NCBI RefSeq assembly: GCF_004522235.1
Contig: NZ_SDLT01000008.1
Coordinates: 1 to 35,914 of the forward strand
Length of the DNA: 35,914 bases
Direction: 5' to 3'
Source of the DNA: Amycolatopsis nivea
GTDB lineage: Bacteria > Actinomycetota > Actinomycetes > Mycobacteriales > Pseudonocardiaceae
The number at the start of each line of letters is the position of its first letter. The stretch's first letter is position 1. This document shows, piece by piece, positions 6,667 to 19,379 of this stretch. The position numbers and the translations under genes are program-made. The notes beneath the pieces were generated by a model. The model was not told the DNA's origin and searched no databases. It was given only the letters and a program-made list of their open reading frames with translations.

Positions 6667-7908
6667 ATGGCGGTGGCGGAAGCGGCACGTCCGCGCGGCG
6701 TGGCCCGGCTGCGCGCCGGCTGGGCGCTGCTCGGACCGGCGTTCGTCGCCGCGATCGCCTACGTCGACCCGGGCAACGTGGCGGCCAACGTCAGCGCCGG
6801 GGCGCGCTACGGCTACCTGCTGGTGTGGGTCATTGTCGCGGCGAACCTGATGGCCGTGCTGGTGCAGTACCTGTCGGCGAAGCTCGGTCTCGTCACCGGC
6901 CAGTCGCTGCCCGAGGCACTGCGCGACCGGCTGTCCGGCCGGGCGCGGCTCGCGTACTGGGCGCAGGCGGAGATCGTCGCGATCGCCACCGACCTGGCCG
7001 AGGTCGTCGGCGGCGCGATCGCGCTCAACCTCCTCTTCGGGCTCCCGCTGGTCGCGGGCGGGCTCATCACCGGGCTCGTGTCGCTGGTGCTCCTCGCGGT
7101 GCAGGACCGCGGCGGACAGCGCCCGTTCGAACGCGTCGTGACCGGCCTGCTGGTGGTGATCGCGGTCGGGTTCCTGGCGAGCTTGTTCGTCGAATCGCCG
7201 TCGGCCGCCGGGATCGCGAACGGCCTGATCCCTCGTTTCAGCGGCGGCGACAGCGTGCTGATCGCGGCCGCGATGCTGGGTGCGACGGTGATGCCGCACG
7301 CGGTGTACCTCCACTCCGGACTGGTCCGCGACCGGCACGGCAAACCGGAACCCGAACGGCGCAGGCGGCTGCTGCGGGCGACCCGCTACGACGTCGGGTT
7401 CGCGATGCTGCTCGCCGGCGCGGTGAACCTCGGCATGCTGCTCGTGGCCGCGACGAATCTCCAAGGCCAGCAAGGCGTTGACACCATCGAAGGCGCACAC
7501 GGCGCGGTCGCCGCCGCGCTCGGGCCGGGGGTCGCGCTGCTGTTCGCGATCGGGCTGCTCGCGTCCGGGCTGGCGTCCACGTCGGTCGGCGCGTACGCGG
7601 GCGCGATGATCATGCAAGGCTTGCTGCGCAAGAGGATTCCGATCGTGGTGCGGCGGCTCGTCACGCTCACTCCGGCGATCGTCGTGCTGGCGCTGGGCGC
7701 CGATCCGAGTGCCGCGCTGGTGGTTTCGCAGGTGGTGCTGTCGTTCGGCATCCCGTTCGCGCTCGTGCCGCTGATCCGGCTCACCGCCGACCGCGGACTC
7801 ATGGGCACGGACGTCAACCGCCGGACCACCACGGTGCTCGCCGCCGTCATCGCGGCGGTGATCATCCTGCTCAACGTCGTGCTGATCGTGCTCACCTTCA
7901 CCGGCTGA
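6667..7908 (+). CDS. mntH: Nramp-family divalent metal transporter (MntH-like)
   Basis: This 413-aa membrane protein imports divalent metals (Mn2+, possibly Fe2+) with protons. Both metal-site motifs of the Nramp family are present: Asp-Pro-Gly-Asn in TM1 (residues 34-37, AYVDPGNVAAN) and Met-Pro-His in TM6 (residues 209-211, VMPHAVYLHS). About 11 hydrophobic segments span the rest. I chose ATG at 6667 because AGGGAG (6653-6658) lies 8 nt before it; an in-frame GTG at 6658 lies within that ribosome site. The upstream MntR-like operator supports manganese regulation. A double hairpin follows the stop codon. Confidence 0.92.
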   Translation: MAVAEAARPRGVARLRAGWALLGPAFVAAIAYVDPGNVAANVSAGARYGYLLVWVIVAANLMAVLVQYLSAKLGLVTGQSLPEALRDRLSGRARLAYWAQAEIVAIATDLAEVVGGAIALNLLFGLPLVAGGLITGLVSLVLLAVQDRGGQRPFERVVTGLLVVIAVGFLASLFVESPSAAGIANGLIPRFSGGDSVLIAAAMLGATVMPHAVYLHSGLVRDRHGKPEPERRRRLLRATRYDVGFAMLLAGAVNLGMLLVAATNLQGQQGVDTIEGAHGAVAAALGPGVALLFAIGLLASGLASTSVGAYAGAMIMQGLLRKRIPIVVRRLVTLTPAIVVLALGADPSAALVVSQVVLSFGIPFALVPLIRLTADRGLMGTDVNRRTTTVLAAVIAAVIILLNVVLIVLTFTG

Positions 7909-7910
7909 CG

Positions 7911-7945
7911 CCGTCCTAACCGGACGGAACCGGCAAGGCTGCCGG
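7911..7945 (+). terminator. Double hairpin after mntH
   Basis: CCGTCC (7911-7916) pairs with GGACGG (7922-7927) over a 5-nt loop, and CCGGCA (7930-7935) pairs with TGCCGG (7940-7945) over AGGC. These two adjacent G/C stems begin right after the Nramp stop codon and precede the kinase promoter (-10 TAGCAT at 7956-7961). Confidence 0.5.
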
Positions 7946-7992
7946 ACGGTCGGACTAGCATCTGCGCGAAGCCGACCGAGGAGCCCGACCCC

Positions 7993-12315
<4,323 letters not shown>

Positions 12316-12316
12316 T

Positions 12317-12424
12317 TCAGCGCCGCGCGCCCGCCAGCAGCAACGCCATCACGACGATCGCTGCCTGGCGGGCGAGCGCGTTGCGGGCTCTGCGCTGTTC
12401 GGCCCGGCTCGGTCGGTGGTCCAT
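12317..12424 (-). CDS. Possible 35-aa membrane peptide
   Basis: This short minus-strand frame (ATG to TGA) encodes a basic N-terminal half (DHRPSRAEQRRARNALARQ) followed by a hydrophobic stretch, AAIVVMALLLAGA, and a closing RR. A GGGGGA ribosome-binding sequence lies about 4-5 nt before the ATG. It ends 1 nt after the convergent rnj stop and lies downstream of the EamA gene on the same strand. Short basic-plus-one-helix peptides of this kind are often missed by gene finders. No homologue is recognised and the call rests on the ribosome site and composition. Confidence 0.4.
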   Translation of the reverse strand: MDHRPSRAEQRRARNALARQAAIVVMALLLAGARR

Positions 12425-12526
12425 GAGATCCCCCAGGTGTCTCGTGCGGCTCGCTCCAGTGTGGCGGGCCCGCGGATAGGACACATCCCGCGCGAGGTTG
12501 GTTCCCGTCTCCGTCCGGAGAGGGAG

Positions 12527-13471
12527 TCAGGCGACCGCAGCGGTCTGTCGTTGGACCAGGTAGGCGCCGCCGAGCAGCAGCGCGGCGCCGACCGCTTGCG
12601 GCCAGTCGAGGGCTTCGCCGAGCAACGCCCACGCGAACGCCGCGGCAGCGACGGGTTCGAGCAGCCCGACGACGCTCGCCACCGAGGCGGGCAGGTGGCG
12701 CAGCGCGGAGATTCCCGCGACGTACGGGATCGCCGTCGAGAGGATCACCAGGCCGAGCAGCAGCAGCCACAGCGGCGGGGTCCACGCTCCGAAGGGGACG
12801 GTCTGGCCCGCTATCCCCAGCGGCAGCGTCCACGGCGGCGCGGCGACGCTCACGAGCACCCCGCCGATCACCATGCCCCAGGTGACCAGCCCGAGCGGTT
12901 CGCGGTCGGCCACCGCGCGTTCGCCGAGCAGGAAGTACCCGGCCGAACAGAGCGCCGCGCCGAGGCCGGCCAGCAGCCCGATCGCGTCGAGTCGCAGCCC
13001 CTGCCAGACCTGCGCGACCAGCGCCAGTCCGACCATCGCGACCGCCATCCCGAACCACAGCATGCGCGGCAGCCGCTTCTTGCGCACCACGCGCACCCAC
13101 AACGCGATCAGCACCGGCGACAGGAACTCCAGCAGGATCGCGATGCCGACCGGGATCCGTTGCGCGGCAATGAAATACAGCAGCTGCGTACCGGCCACAC
13201 CGAGCGCCCCGTACGCCAGCAGCATCGGCCATTCCCCGCGCCGGACGCGCAGCGTGTGCGGCGCGAAGAGCGCGGTGCCGATCAGCAGCAGGACTCCCGC
13301 CGTCCCGATCCGCAGCACCGCCACCTGTTCCGGCGTCATGCCCGCGCCCATGACCGGTTTCGCGAGCGTCCCGGAGGTGCTGAAGAAGACCGCGGCGAGC
13401 AGGACGAGCGACAGCCCGCGGCCGCGGTGGATCACCCGGGGTTGTTCCAGGACGGGGAGTTCGGTGGTCAC
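12527..13471 (-). CDS. EamA/DMT-family transporter (RhtA/YdcZ-type exporter)
   Basis: This 314-aa protein has ten hydrophobic segments arranged as two EamA repeats (about residues 18-145 and 160-300). That is the drug/metabolite transporter fold that exports amino acids, nucleosides or other metabolites. Characteristic pieces are the first-helix FFSTSGTLAKPVMGAG, the end of repeat one (LSPVLIALWVRVVRKKRLPRML) and the second-repeat LLEPVAAAAFAWALLGEALDWPQAVGAALLLGGAYLVQR. The substrate is unknown. The GTG start at 13471 is preceded at 7 nt by a TAATGT -10 box (minus strand, 13479-13484), so a leaderless transcript is likely. Confidence 0.88.
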   Translation of the reverse strand: MTTELPVLEQPRVIHRGRGLSLVLLAAVFFSTSGTLAKPVMGAGMTPEQVAVLRIGTAGVLLLIGTALFAPHTLRVRRGEWPMLLAYGALGVAGTQLLYFIAAQRIPVGIAILLEFLSPVLIALWVRVVRKKRLPRMLWFGMAVAMVGLALVAQVWQGLRLDAIGLLAGLGAALCSAGYFLLGERAVADREPLGLVTWGMVIGGVLVSVAAPPWTLPLGIAGQTVPFGAWTPPLWLLLLGLVILSTAIPYVAGISALRHLPASVASVVGLLEPVAAAAFAWALLGEALDWPQAVGAALLLGGAYLVQRQTAAVA

Positions 13472-13478
13472 GCGCGCG

Positions 13479-13484
13479 ACATTA
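13479..13484 (-). promoter_or_regulatory. -10 box (TAATGT), leaderless EamA gene
   Basis: On the minus strand, TAATGT matches TAnnnT and lies 7 nt before the GTG at 13471. Confidence 0.45.
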
Positions 13485-13525
13485 CGGAGCGGGACGACCG
13501 AGCGAAACTGAGTTATTCCCCGGTT

Positions 13526-13618
13526 TTACTAATCCGACCAAAAGTAGGCCGACCCCGACCGCGGCACGTAACCGTTGCTACGAAAGCCGTTCGGCCGTGG
13601 CTGTGGTCGGATTAGTAA
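13526..13618. repeat. 93-nt foldback element with 15-bp terminal inverted repeats
   Basis: TTACTAATCCGACCA (13526-13540) is perfectly repeated in inverse as TGGTCGGATTAGTAA (13604-13618). Inside are further paired arms: GGCCGA (13547-13552) with TCGGCC (13591-13596), CGGC with GCCG (13562-13565/13586-13589) and CGTA with TACG (13567-13570/13579-13582). The whole element therefore folds into one long hairpin. Its right half forms the last codons and stop of the WrbA-like gene. It is more A+T-rich at its ends than its surroundings. It may be a MITE-like insertion or a large terminator; no target-site duplication is obvious. Confidence 0.65.
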
Positions 13619-14231
13619 TGATCGGCACAGTCAGGCCTGTCGCGACGTGTGTCGTGATGGTTGCCAGCCGTCGTCCCTGAATCCGCAGTGCCTGCAGTGC
13701 GGTGGCATCCGGCGCCGCGGATTTGCGCGAGACGAACGAGCCGCCGTACGGGTTGCCGGACTCCATGAGGTGCGGGTCCGCGTAGCCGAGGGGGAGGACG
13801 ATCGCGCCCCAGTGGTAGAAGATGTTGTTGATGGCCAGCACGGTCGCTTCGAGGCCGCCGTGCGCGGTGGACGCCGACGTGAACGACGTCGCCACCTTGT
13901 CGGCCAGTTTCCCTTGCGCCCACAGGCCGCCCGTGGTGTCCACAAAGGACTTCAGCTGCGCGGCGGGCCCGCCGAACCGGGTGGGGCTGCCGAGCGCGAG
14001 CCCGTCCGCCCATTCGAGATCGGCCAGCGCGGCGAGTTCGTGGTGCGGCCCGGAATCAACCCAAGCCTGCCAACGCCGATTGCTCGCGACCGCTTCCGGC
14101 GGCGCGCTCTCGGCCACGGTGCGGACGCGGACCTCCGCCCCGGCTTCGCCCGCCCCCTCGGCGAGCGCGCCGGCGAGGGCAGCGGTGTTCCCGGTGGCGC
14201 TGTAGTAAACGACCAGAATGCGGGTGCTCAC
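13578..14231 (-). CDS. WrbA-like flavodoxin-fold NAD(P)H:quinone oxidoreductase
   Basis: This 217-aa flavoprotein has the N-terminal FMN phosphate loop YYSATGNTAALA (about residues 9-20), the GSPTRFGG loop (about 81-88) and the family segment STAHGGLEATVLAINNIFYHWGAIVLPLGY (about 121-150), all typical of WrbA (type IV NQO). WrbA enzymes reduce quinones by two electrons and limit redox cycling. The last dozen residues (TNPTTATAERLS) are encoded by a foldback repeat and probably replaced or extended the native C-terminus. GTG is the start. A minus-strand TAGGGT at 14240-14245 lies 8 nt upstream, suggesting a leaderless or nearly leaderless mRNA. Confidence 0.88.
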   Translation of the reverse strand: MSTRILVVYYSATGNTAALAGALAEGAGEAGAEVRVRTVAESAPPEAVASNRRWQAWVDSGPHHELAALADLEWADGLALGSPTRFGGPAAQLKSFVDTTGGLWAQGKLADKVATSFTSASTAHGGLEATVLAINNIFYHWGAIVLPLGYADPHLMESGNPYGGSFVSRKSAAPDATALQALRIQGRRLATITTHVATGLTVPIITNPTTATAERLS

Positions 14232-14239
14232 ACCTCGCG

Positions 14240-14245
14240 ACCCTA
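14240..14245 (-). promoter_or_regulatory. -10 box (TAGGGT), wrbA-like gene
   Basis: On the minus strand, TAGGGT matches TAnnnT and is 8 nt before the GTG at 14231, again implying little or no leader. Confidence 0.4.
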
Positions 14246-14278
14246 GCCGGGCTCAGCGAGGCGTCCCACGATCCGGAC

Positions 14279-15088
14279 TCAGCGCTGCGGCTTCCAGGGA
14301 CTGACCGTGTCGGTCGGCCGGGTCGGATCGTAGAAGCGCGGACGGATGGGTTCGTGGCGGCGCAACGGAACCAGTCCGTCCGTGATGGCCTGCATGATCT
14401 TGGCGTGCGCGCGAACGCCCGCGCCGGGCCGCTCCGGCTCGACGTCGGAGAGGTCCACCGGCGCGCCGAAATGCACCTTGAACCGGGGCCGCCGCAACGG
14501 CGCGCTCAACCCGGACTTCGCCAGCGGCAGCAGGTCCGCGGGCCCGTTCACGGTCTCCGTGCCCCAGTAGACAGCCTCGTGCGCGCCCCACTGGCTGATC
14601 GGGATCACCGGCACGCCCGCGGCGAGCGCGAGCCGCGCCGCCCCGGTCTTGCCGCGCTCGGGCCACAGCCCCGGGTCGTGGCTGATCCGCCCCTCCGGAT
14701 AAACGACGATCGGCTCGCGCGTCGTCCGCAACGCCTCCGCGGCTTCGGCGAACTGCCCGATCGCGGTCGCCGCCTTGGCCCGGTCCACGCGCAAATGCCC
14801 GCTGACCTTGAGCGCGGGCCCGATCACCGGCGCGTCGAGAATCCCGCCGGCGAGCATGAACCGGGGATTGATGCCGATCCGCTTGCACGCCGCCATGAGC
14901 ACGAAGGCGTCGAACACACCGATGTGATTGGCCGCCATGAGCAGCGGCTTCCCCCGGAGCTCCCGCGGCACCGCCCCGGTGACCGTGAGCCGCCCGACGA
15001 GATTCACCAGCCCTCGGTCGAGGTTGAGCATCGTCCGCCAGATCGCGGGGGCACGGCGCGAAGCCTCGTCCTGTTGGAGCGCGAACAT
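14279..15088 (-). CDS. 1-acyl-sn-glycerol-3-phosphate acyltransferase family protein
   Basis: This 269-aa PlsC-family enzyme shows the catalytic H-x4-D as His55 ... Asp60 (AANHIGVFD), and the glycerol-phosphate binding motif as PEGR (131-134, VVYPEGRIS). The third motif, VPVIPISQWG, lies at about 160-170. Such enzymes add the second acyl chain to lysophosphatidic acid, or acylate other lipids. There is no N-terminal membrane helix beyond a weak hydrophobic stretch, as in many actinobacterial paralogues. The precise acceptor is unknown. A downstream ATG at residue 20 (MLNLDRG) is an alternative start. Confidence 0.88.
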   Translation of the reverse strand: MFALQQDEASRRAPAIWRTMLNLDRGLVNLVGRLTVTGAVPRELRGKPLLMAANHIGVFDAFVLMAACKRIGINPRFMLAGGILDAPVIGPALKVSGHLRVDRAKAATAIGQFAEAAEALRTTREPIVVYPEGRISHDPGLWPERGKTGAARLALAAGVPVIPISQWGAHEAVYWGTETVNGPADLLPLAKSGLSAPLRRPRFKVHFGAPVDLSDVEPERPGAGVRAHAKIMQAITDGLVPLRRHEPIRPRFYDPTRPTDTVSPWKPQR

Positions 15089-15216
15089 GAGCAGAGCATT
15101 TCACGGGCGGAGCCACCTGCGGCAACGCGGTTCTCGGTGCGGTGGGGGCGGTGTGGGCTTCGGATGCTGTTGTGGCTGCTCAGAGCGCGTGCGGAGGGGC
15201 TCGGCCTGGTTCGTGG

Positions 15217-15879
15217 TCAGTAGTCCCATTCCCAGCCGAGGCTGCCGTTCAGGTACCCGTTGGCGGCGGTGAGCAGGAGCGTGCCGTGCGGGTTGGGGGT
15301 GTCGACCACGAGCTGACCCGTGTACTTGCTGCTGGGCGCGAACTGGAACGGGAGCTCCTTGACCCGCCATTTGCATGGACTGTTGTACTCGGCCTGGTTG
15401 GTGAAGCCGTCCTCGCCGCGGGTCGAGAACCGGGTCTCGTTGAGCACGTCATTGCCGAAGGCGTAGATGTCGGACGGGTCGCCGCCGGCGGCGGGCATCT
15501 GGACGGTGAAGTCGAGCACCAGCGTGTGCATGCCCGGCTTGCGCGTCCCGGGCCGGTCGCAGGCCGGGTCGACGGTGATTTTGGTCAGCCACGCGGTGAT
15601 GCGCGGTTCGCCGGTGGCGGGGTCGCGGGTGCCCCAGACCTGCCCGACGGATTTCTTCAAGTAGGTATCCGCTGCCATCGCGCTGGTGGTCGGCACCGCC
15701 GCGACGCTCGCGGGCGCAGGGGAGTCGGCCACGGGGGACGACGCTGGGACGGAAGCCGCCGGACGGGAAGCCGGTGGAGCGGGAGACGCTGGAGCGGGCG
15801 CATTGTTGCCGCACGCGGAGAGCAGCACTGTCAGCGTCGCCGTGCCGAGGGCGAGGCCGAAGAGAGTCCGGATGGTCAT
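15217..15879 (-). CDS. Secreted lipoprotein of unknown function
   Basis: This 220-aa protein starts at the ATG at 15879, chosen because GGAG lies 5 nt upstream and it gives a clean signal peptide. A longer frame upstream would put about 32 polar residues before it. The signal (MTIRTLFGLALGTATLTVLL) ends in the lipobox LSAC with Cys23. A Pro/Ala/Ser linker (about 27-65) follows, then a globular domain (about 66-220) with two Cys residues (near DPACDRP and NSPCKWR) that could form a disulfide. I do not recognise the domain; the beta-rich pattern and TLVLDFTVQMP motif are vaguely like DUF4352-type ligand domains. It is on the same strand as its neighbours but separated by more than 100 bp. Confidence 0.7.
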   Translation of the reverse strand: MTIRTLFGLALGTATLTVLLSACGNNAPAPASPAPPASRPAASVPASSPVADSPAPASVAAVPTTSAMAADTYLKKSVGQVWGTRDPATGEPRITAWLTKITVDPACDRPGTRKPGMHTLVLDFTVQMPAAGGDPSDIYAFGNDVLNETRFSTRGEDGFTNQAEYNSPCKWRVKELPFQFAPSSKYTGQLVVDTPNPHGTLLLTAANGYLNGSLGWEWDY

Positions 15880-16012
15880 GCTTGCTCCAAGCCCTGTCGA
15901 AGAGTGCTTCGATGGGTCGCGTTGATCACGCGAGCTGTTACGGCACGAATGTCCGGAAGGAGAGCGGCCGCGCACCCGGATTCATGGGCGGGGATTGAGC
16001 GGTTGTCGCTGG

Positions 16013-16657
16013 TCAGGAAACCTCAGCGGGTCGCAGCTCAGTGGAATCCGAATACCCGGACTCAAGCCACCGAGTACAGCCCGACACCGTCGCCCCGTCG
16101 ACGTCCCGGGTCTGCAGCAACATCCCGGTCTCCGAATCGAACACCAGTTGCCGCGTCCCAGCCCGCGCCGAATCCGGGACACTCACCACAACCCCCGGCA
16201 ACTCCGCGTCATCCAGGACCAGCCCGGGCTGCTCCGCCAACCACAAGAGCAGCAATCGCTGCAGTTCAGGCGTCACCACCTGCGTAAGCCACACAGTGCT
16301 GAAAGCCTTGACCACCCCAGCCGGACTAATCCGCCGCCGCAGTTCTGCGCTCACCGACGGCAGATCCCGGCCCACCAGGAAGTCGCTCATCAATCCGCCC
16401 GCCGGGAAGTTGCCGCTAGGCCGCACAGGCGTCCCAGCCTGCGTCACCAGCAACCGACCCGAACCGTCCGCGGCGATCCAGTCCTCGCGCTCGAAGAATT
16501 GAGTGCTCGCCGACAGAACCCGCCCCGAAGCGGTCCGGTCCGTGTGCCCGGCCCAGCCGGACTTGCGGAGATAGTGGTACCGCCCCGTACCCCGAGGTGC
16601 CGCAGCGAAAACGGTCCGTTCGGCAAGCAGTCGCACGATCTCGGCAGGGCTGGGCAT
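16013..16657 (-). CDS. CU044_5270-like protein lacking the usual membrane anchor
   Basis: This 214-aa protein starts with ATG at 16657 after a GAGG ribosome site 7-8 nt upstream. The in-frame extension further upstream is Cys/Arg-rich, has no ribosome site and overlaps the ftsK promoter, so I excluded it. Features include a conserved-looking GRYHYLRKSGWAG region (about 25-37), a WLTQVVTPELQRLLLLWLAEQPGL helix (about 128-151) and a C-terminal LVFDSETGMLLQTRDV strand pair. These resemble the C-terminal half of the actinobacterial 'CU044_5270 family', whose members usually have an N-terminal cytosolic part and a membrane helix. Both are missing here. Function unknown. Confidence 0.6.
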   Translation of the reverse strand: MPSPAEIVRLLAERTVFAAAPRGTGRYHYLRKSGWAGHTDRTASGRVLSASTQFFEREDWIAADGSGRLLVTQAGTPVRPSGNFPAGGLMSDFLVGRDLPSVSAELRRRISPAGVVKAFSTVWLTQVVTPELQRLLLLWLAEQPGLVLDDAELPGVVVSVPDSARAGTRQLVFDSETGMLLQTRDVDGATVSGCTRWLESGYSDSTELRPAEVS

Positions 16658-16750
16658 GGAGGGACCTCGCCTTCCCAGGAGACCCCCGATGCTTCCACAA
16701 GATCCACTGTGATCCGGGACGATTGTTTCGGGTGCGCTGCGAGTGGCACA

Positions 16751-16779
16751 TGTGACTATCGGTCCTCGCCCGTTACCGT
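16751..16779 (+). promoter_or_regulatory. ftsK promoter, leaderless
   Basis: TGTGAC (16751-16756) and TACCGT (16774-16779) are spaced by 17 nt. The -10 ends 6 nt before the ATG at 16786, predicting a leaderless ftsK transcript. Confidence 0.5.
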
Positions 16780-16785
16780 GGAGGC

Positions 16786-19335
16786 ATGGCTGGGTCGGCG
16801 ACGAGAAAGCGGAGCACTGCGGGAAGCGGCGGGAAGGCACCGGCGCGTAGTTCGCGTACGCCGGCGAAGTCTCGGGCCGCCGCGTCGAGCAGGTCGTCGA
16901 AAGGCCGTTCGACCAGGGGCAGTTCGCGGCCGCGGACGTCCAGTGCCCGGCGCCCGGCGCCCCGGCGCAAGAACGGCGCGTTCGGGCGCGGCGTGCGCAG
17001 CACCTGGAACCTCGTGGCCAAGGGCGTCGGTTCGCTGGCCCGCACGGTCGGGCGCACGCGGGAGCTCGAGGCCGAGCACCGGCGCGACGGGCTCGCTCTC
17101 GGGCTGATCGCGCTGGCCATCGTCGCCGCGGTCGGCGTCTGGTGGCGGGCGGCCGGGCCGATCGGGGCCGGGGTCGAGATCGCGACGCGGACGGTGCTCG
17201 GCGCGGGAGCGGTGACGCTGCCGCTGGTGCTGCTCGTGGTCGCGGTCGCGCTGATGCGGTCCGAACCTAGCCCGGAAACCCGGCCGCGGATGGTGATCGG
17301 CACGCTGCTGGTCGTGCTGTCCGTGCTCGGGATGCTGCACATCTTCACCGCGCTCCCGGACACCAACGACGGCCGCATGTACGCGGGCGGCATTCTCGGC
17401 GCGTTCTCCGGCGGGCTGCTCAGCAAGGGCGTCACCACCTGGGTCGCGGTGCCGTTGCTGATCCTCGCGCTGCTGTTCGGCGTCCTCGTGTTCACCGGCA
17501 CGCCGGTGCGCGACATCCCGCACCGCCTGCGCACCTGGGGCCTCGACGAGCACGAGCTGGCCGAATACGAGGCCGGTCAGCACGACGACGAGCCCGAACC
17601 CGAGCCTGAGGCCGACCCGAAGTCCGTCCGGCTGCGCAAACCGTCGCGCCGCCGCCAGGCCAGTGCCGACAAGGACGGCGAGCAGCTCGACATCGACGCC
17701 GCGCTCGCCGAACCGGCCACGCCGATCCGGCCGCCGAAGCCGGTCGCGCCGCCTGCCGACGTGCCGGAGAAGAAGCCGAAGAAGGCTCCGGAACCCGCGC
17801 TGTCGGTCACCCGCACCGTCGAGGGCGACTACGCGCTCCCGCCGCCCGACCTGCTGAAGCTCGGCGACGCGCCGAAGTCCCGCAGCAAGGCCAACGACCA
17901 GATGATCGAGGCGATCACCGGCGTCCTCGACCAGTTCAACGTCGACGCGCAGGTCACCGGCTTCACCCGCGGCCCGACGGTCACCCGGTACGAGGTCGAG
18001 CTCGGCCCGGGCGTGAAGGTCGAGAAGATCACCGCGCTGACCAAGAACATCGCCTACGCGGTGGCCACCGACAACGTCCGCCTCCTGGCGCCGATCCCGG
18101 GCAAGTCCGCGGTCGGCATCGAGGTGCCCAACTCGGACCGCGAGATGGTGCGCCTCGGCGACGTGCTGCGCGCGCCGACCACGGTCAAGGACAACCACCC
18201 GATGCTGATCGGGCTCGGCAAGGACATCGAGGGCGAGTTCGTCACCGCGAACCTCACGAAGATGCCGCACTTGCTGGTGGCGGGTTCGACCGGTTCCGGT
18301 AAGTCCAGCTTCGTGAACTCCATGCTGGTGTCGCTGCTGGCCCGGTCGACGCCCGCCGAATGCCGGATGATCCTGATCGACCCGAAGATGGTCGAGCTGA
18401 CCCCGTACGAGGGCATCCCGCACCTGATCACGCCCATCATCACGCAGCCGAAGAAGGCCGCCGCCGCGCTGGCCTGGCTCGTCGAGGAGATGGAGCAGCG
18501 CTACCAGGACATGCAGGCCAACCGGGTCCGGCACATCGACGACTTCAACGCCAAGGTCCGCTCCGGCGACATCACCGCGCCGCCGGGCAGCGAACGCGAG
18601 TACCAGCCGTATCCGTACATCATGGCGATCGTCGACGAGCTGGCCGACCTGATGATGACCGCCCCGCGCGACGTCGAGGACGCGATCGTCCGGATCACCC
18701 AGAAGGCCCGCGCCGCGGGCATCCACCTGGTGCTCGCGACGCAGCGGCCGTCGGTCGACGTCGTCACCGGCCTGATCAAGACCAACGTGCCGTCGCGGCT
18801 CGCGTTCGCCACGTCGTCGCTCACCGACTCGCGGGTCATCCTCGACCAGCCGGGCGCGGAGAAGCTGATCGGCATGGGCGACGCGCTCTACCTGCCGATG
18901 GGCGCCGGGAAACCGGTCCGCATCCAGGGCGCGTTCGTCGGCGACGAGGAGATCGCCGCGGTCGTCAACTTCGCCAAGGAACAGGCGCAGCCGGACTACA
19001 ACGAGGGCGTCACCAGCGCCAAGGCGGGCGAGAAGAAGGAGATCGACCCGGACATCGGCGACGACCTCGACGTCCTGCTGCAGGCCGCCGAGCTGATCGT
19101 CACGTCGCAGTTCGGCTCCACCTCGATGCTGCAGCGCAAGCTCCGCGTCGGCTTCGCCAAGGCCGGACGGCTGATGGACCTGCTGGAAAGCCGCGGCGTG
19201 GTCGGCCCGTCGGAGGGCTCGAAGGCCCGCGACGTGCTGATCAAGCCGGAGGAACTGGAGTCGGTGCTGTTCATGATCCGCGGCGGCTCCGACGCGGGCG
19301 GCTCGCCCGCCGGCGGCGAGGACGAAGACTTCTGA
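16786..19335 (+). CDS. ftsK: DNA translocase FtsK/SpoIIIE
   Basis: FtsK pumps chromosome ends across the division septum. This 849-aa protein has a very basic Ser/Ala/Arg tail (1-95), four membrane helices (about 103-123, 140-162, 175-193 and 203-245) and an acidic/Pro linker (250-355). The motor domain follows, with Walker A GSTGSGKS (500-507) and Walker B IVDELADLMM (Asp617-Glu618). The C-terminal gamma winged helix (about 760-830, DDLDVLLQAAELIVTSQFGSTSMLQRKL) reads KOPS-type sequences. Length and order match mycobacterial FtsK (Rv2748c). A short GCCGGG/CCCGGC hairpin follows the stop. Confidence 0.96.
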   Translation: MAGSATRKRSTAGSGGKAPARSSRTPAKSRAAASSRSSKGRSTRGSSRPRTSSARRPAPRRKNGAFGRGVRSTWNLVAKGVGSLARTVGRTRELEAEHRRDGLALGLIALAIVAAVGVWWRAAGPIGAGVEIATRTVLGAGAVTLPLVLLVVAVALMRSEPSPETRPRMVIGTLLVVLSVLGMLHIFTALPDTNDGRMYAGGILGAFSGGLLSKGVTTWVAVPLLILALLFGVLVFTGTPVRDIPHRLRTWGLDEHELAEYEAGQHDDEPEPEPEADPKSVRLRKPSRRRQASADKDGEQLDIDAALAEPATPIRPPKPVAPPADVPEKKPKKAPEPALSVTRTVEGDYALPPPDLLKLGDAPKSRSKANDQMIEAITGVLDQFNVDAQVTGFTRGPTVTRYEVELGPGVKVEKITALTKNIAYAVATDNVRLLAPIPGKSAVGIEVPNSDREMVRLGDVLRAPTTVKDNHPMLIGLGKDIEGEFVTANLTKMPHLLVAGSTGSGKSSFVNSMLVSLLARSTPAECRMILIDPKMVELTPYEGIPHLITPIITQPKKAAAALAWLVEEMEQRYQDMQANRVRHIDDFNAKVRSGDITAPPGSEREYQPYPYIMAIVDELADLMMTAPRDVEDAIVRITQKARAAGIHLVLATQRPSVDVVTGLIKTNVPSRLAFATSSLTDSRVILDQPGAEKLIGMGDALYLPMGAGKPVRIQGAFVGDEEIAAVVNFAKEQAQPDYNEGVTSAKAGEKKEIDPDIGDDLDVLLQAAELIVTSQFGSTSMLQRKLRVGFAKAGRLMDLLESRGVVGPSEGSKARDVLIKPEELESVLFMIRGGSDAGGSPAGGEDEDF

Positions 19336-19354
19336 GCCGGGCGTGCAACCCGGC
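19336..19354 (+). terminator. Short hairpin after ftsK
   Basis: GCCGGG (19336-19341) and CCCGGC (19349-19354) flank a 7-nt loop and directly follow the ftsK stop codon. The stem is only 6 bp, so termination may be partial. Confidence 0.35.
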
Positions 19355-19379
19355 GGCGCGTCCGGCCCGTCCACTGCGC

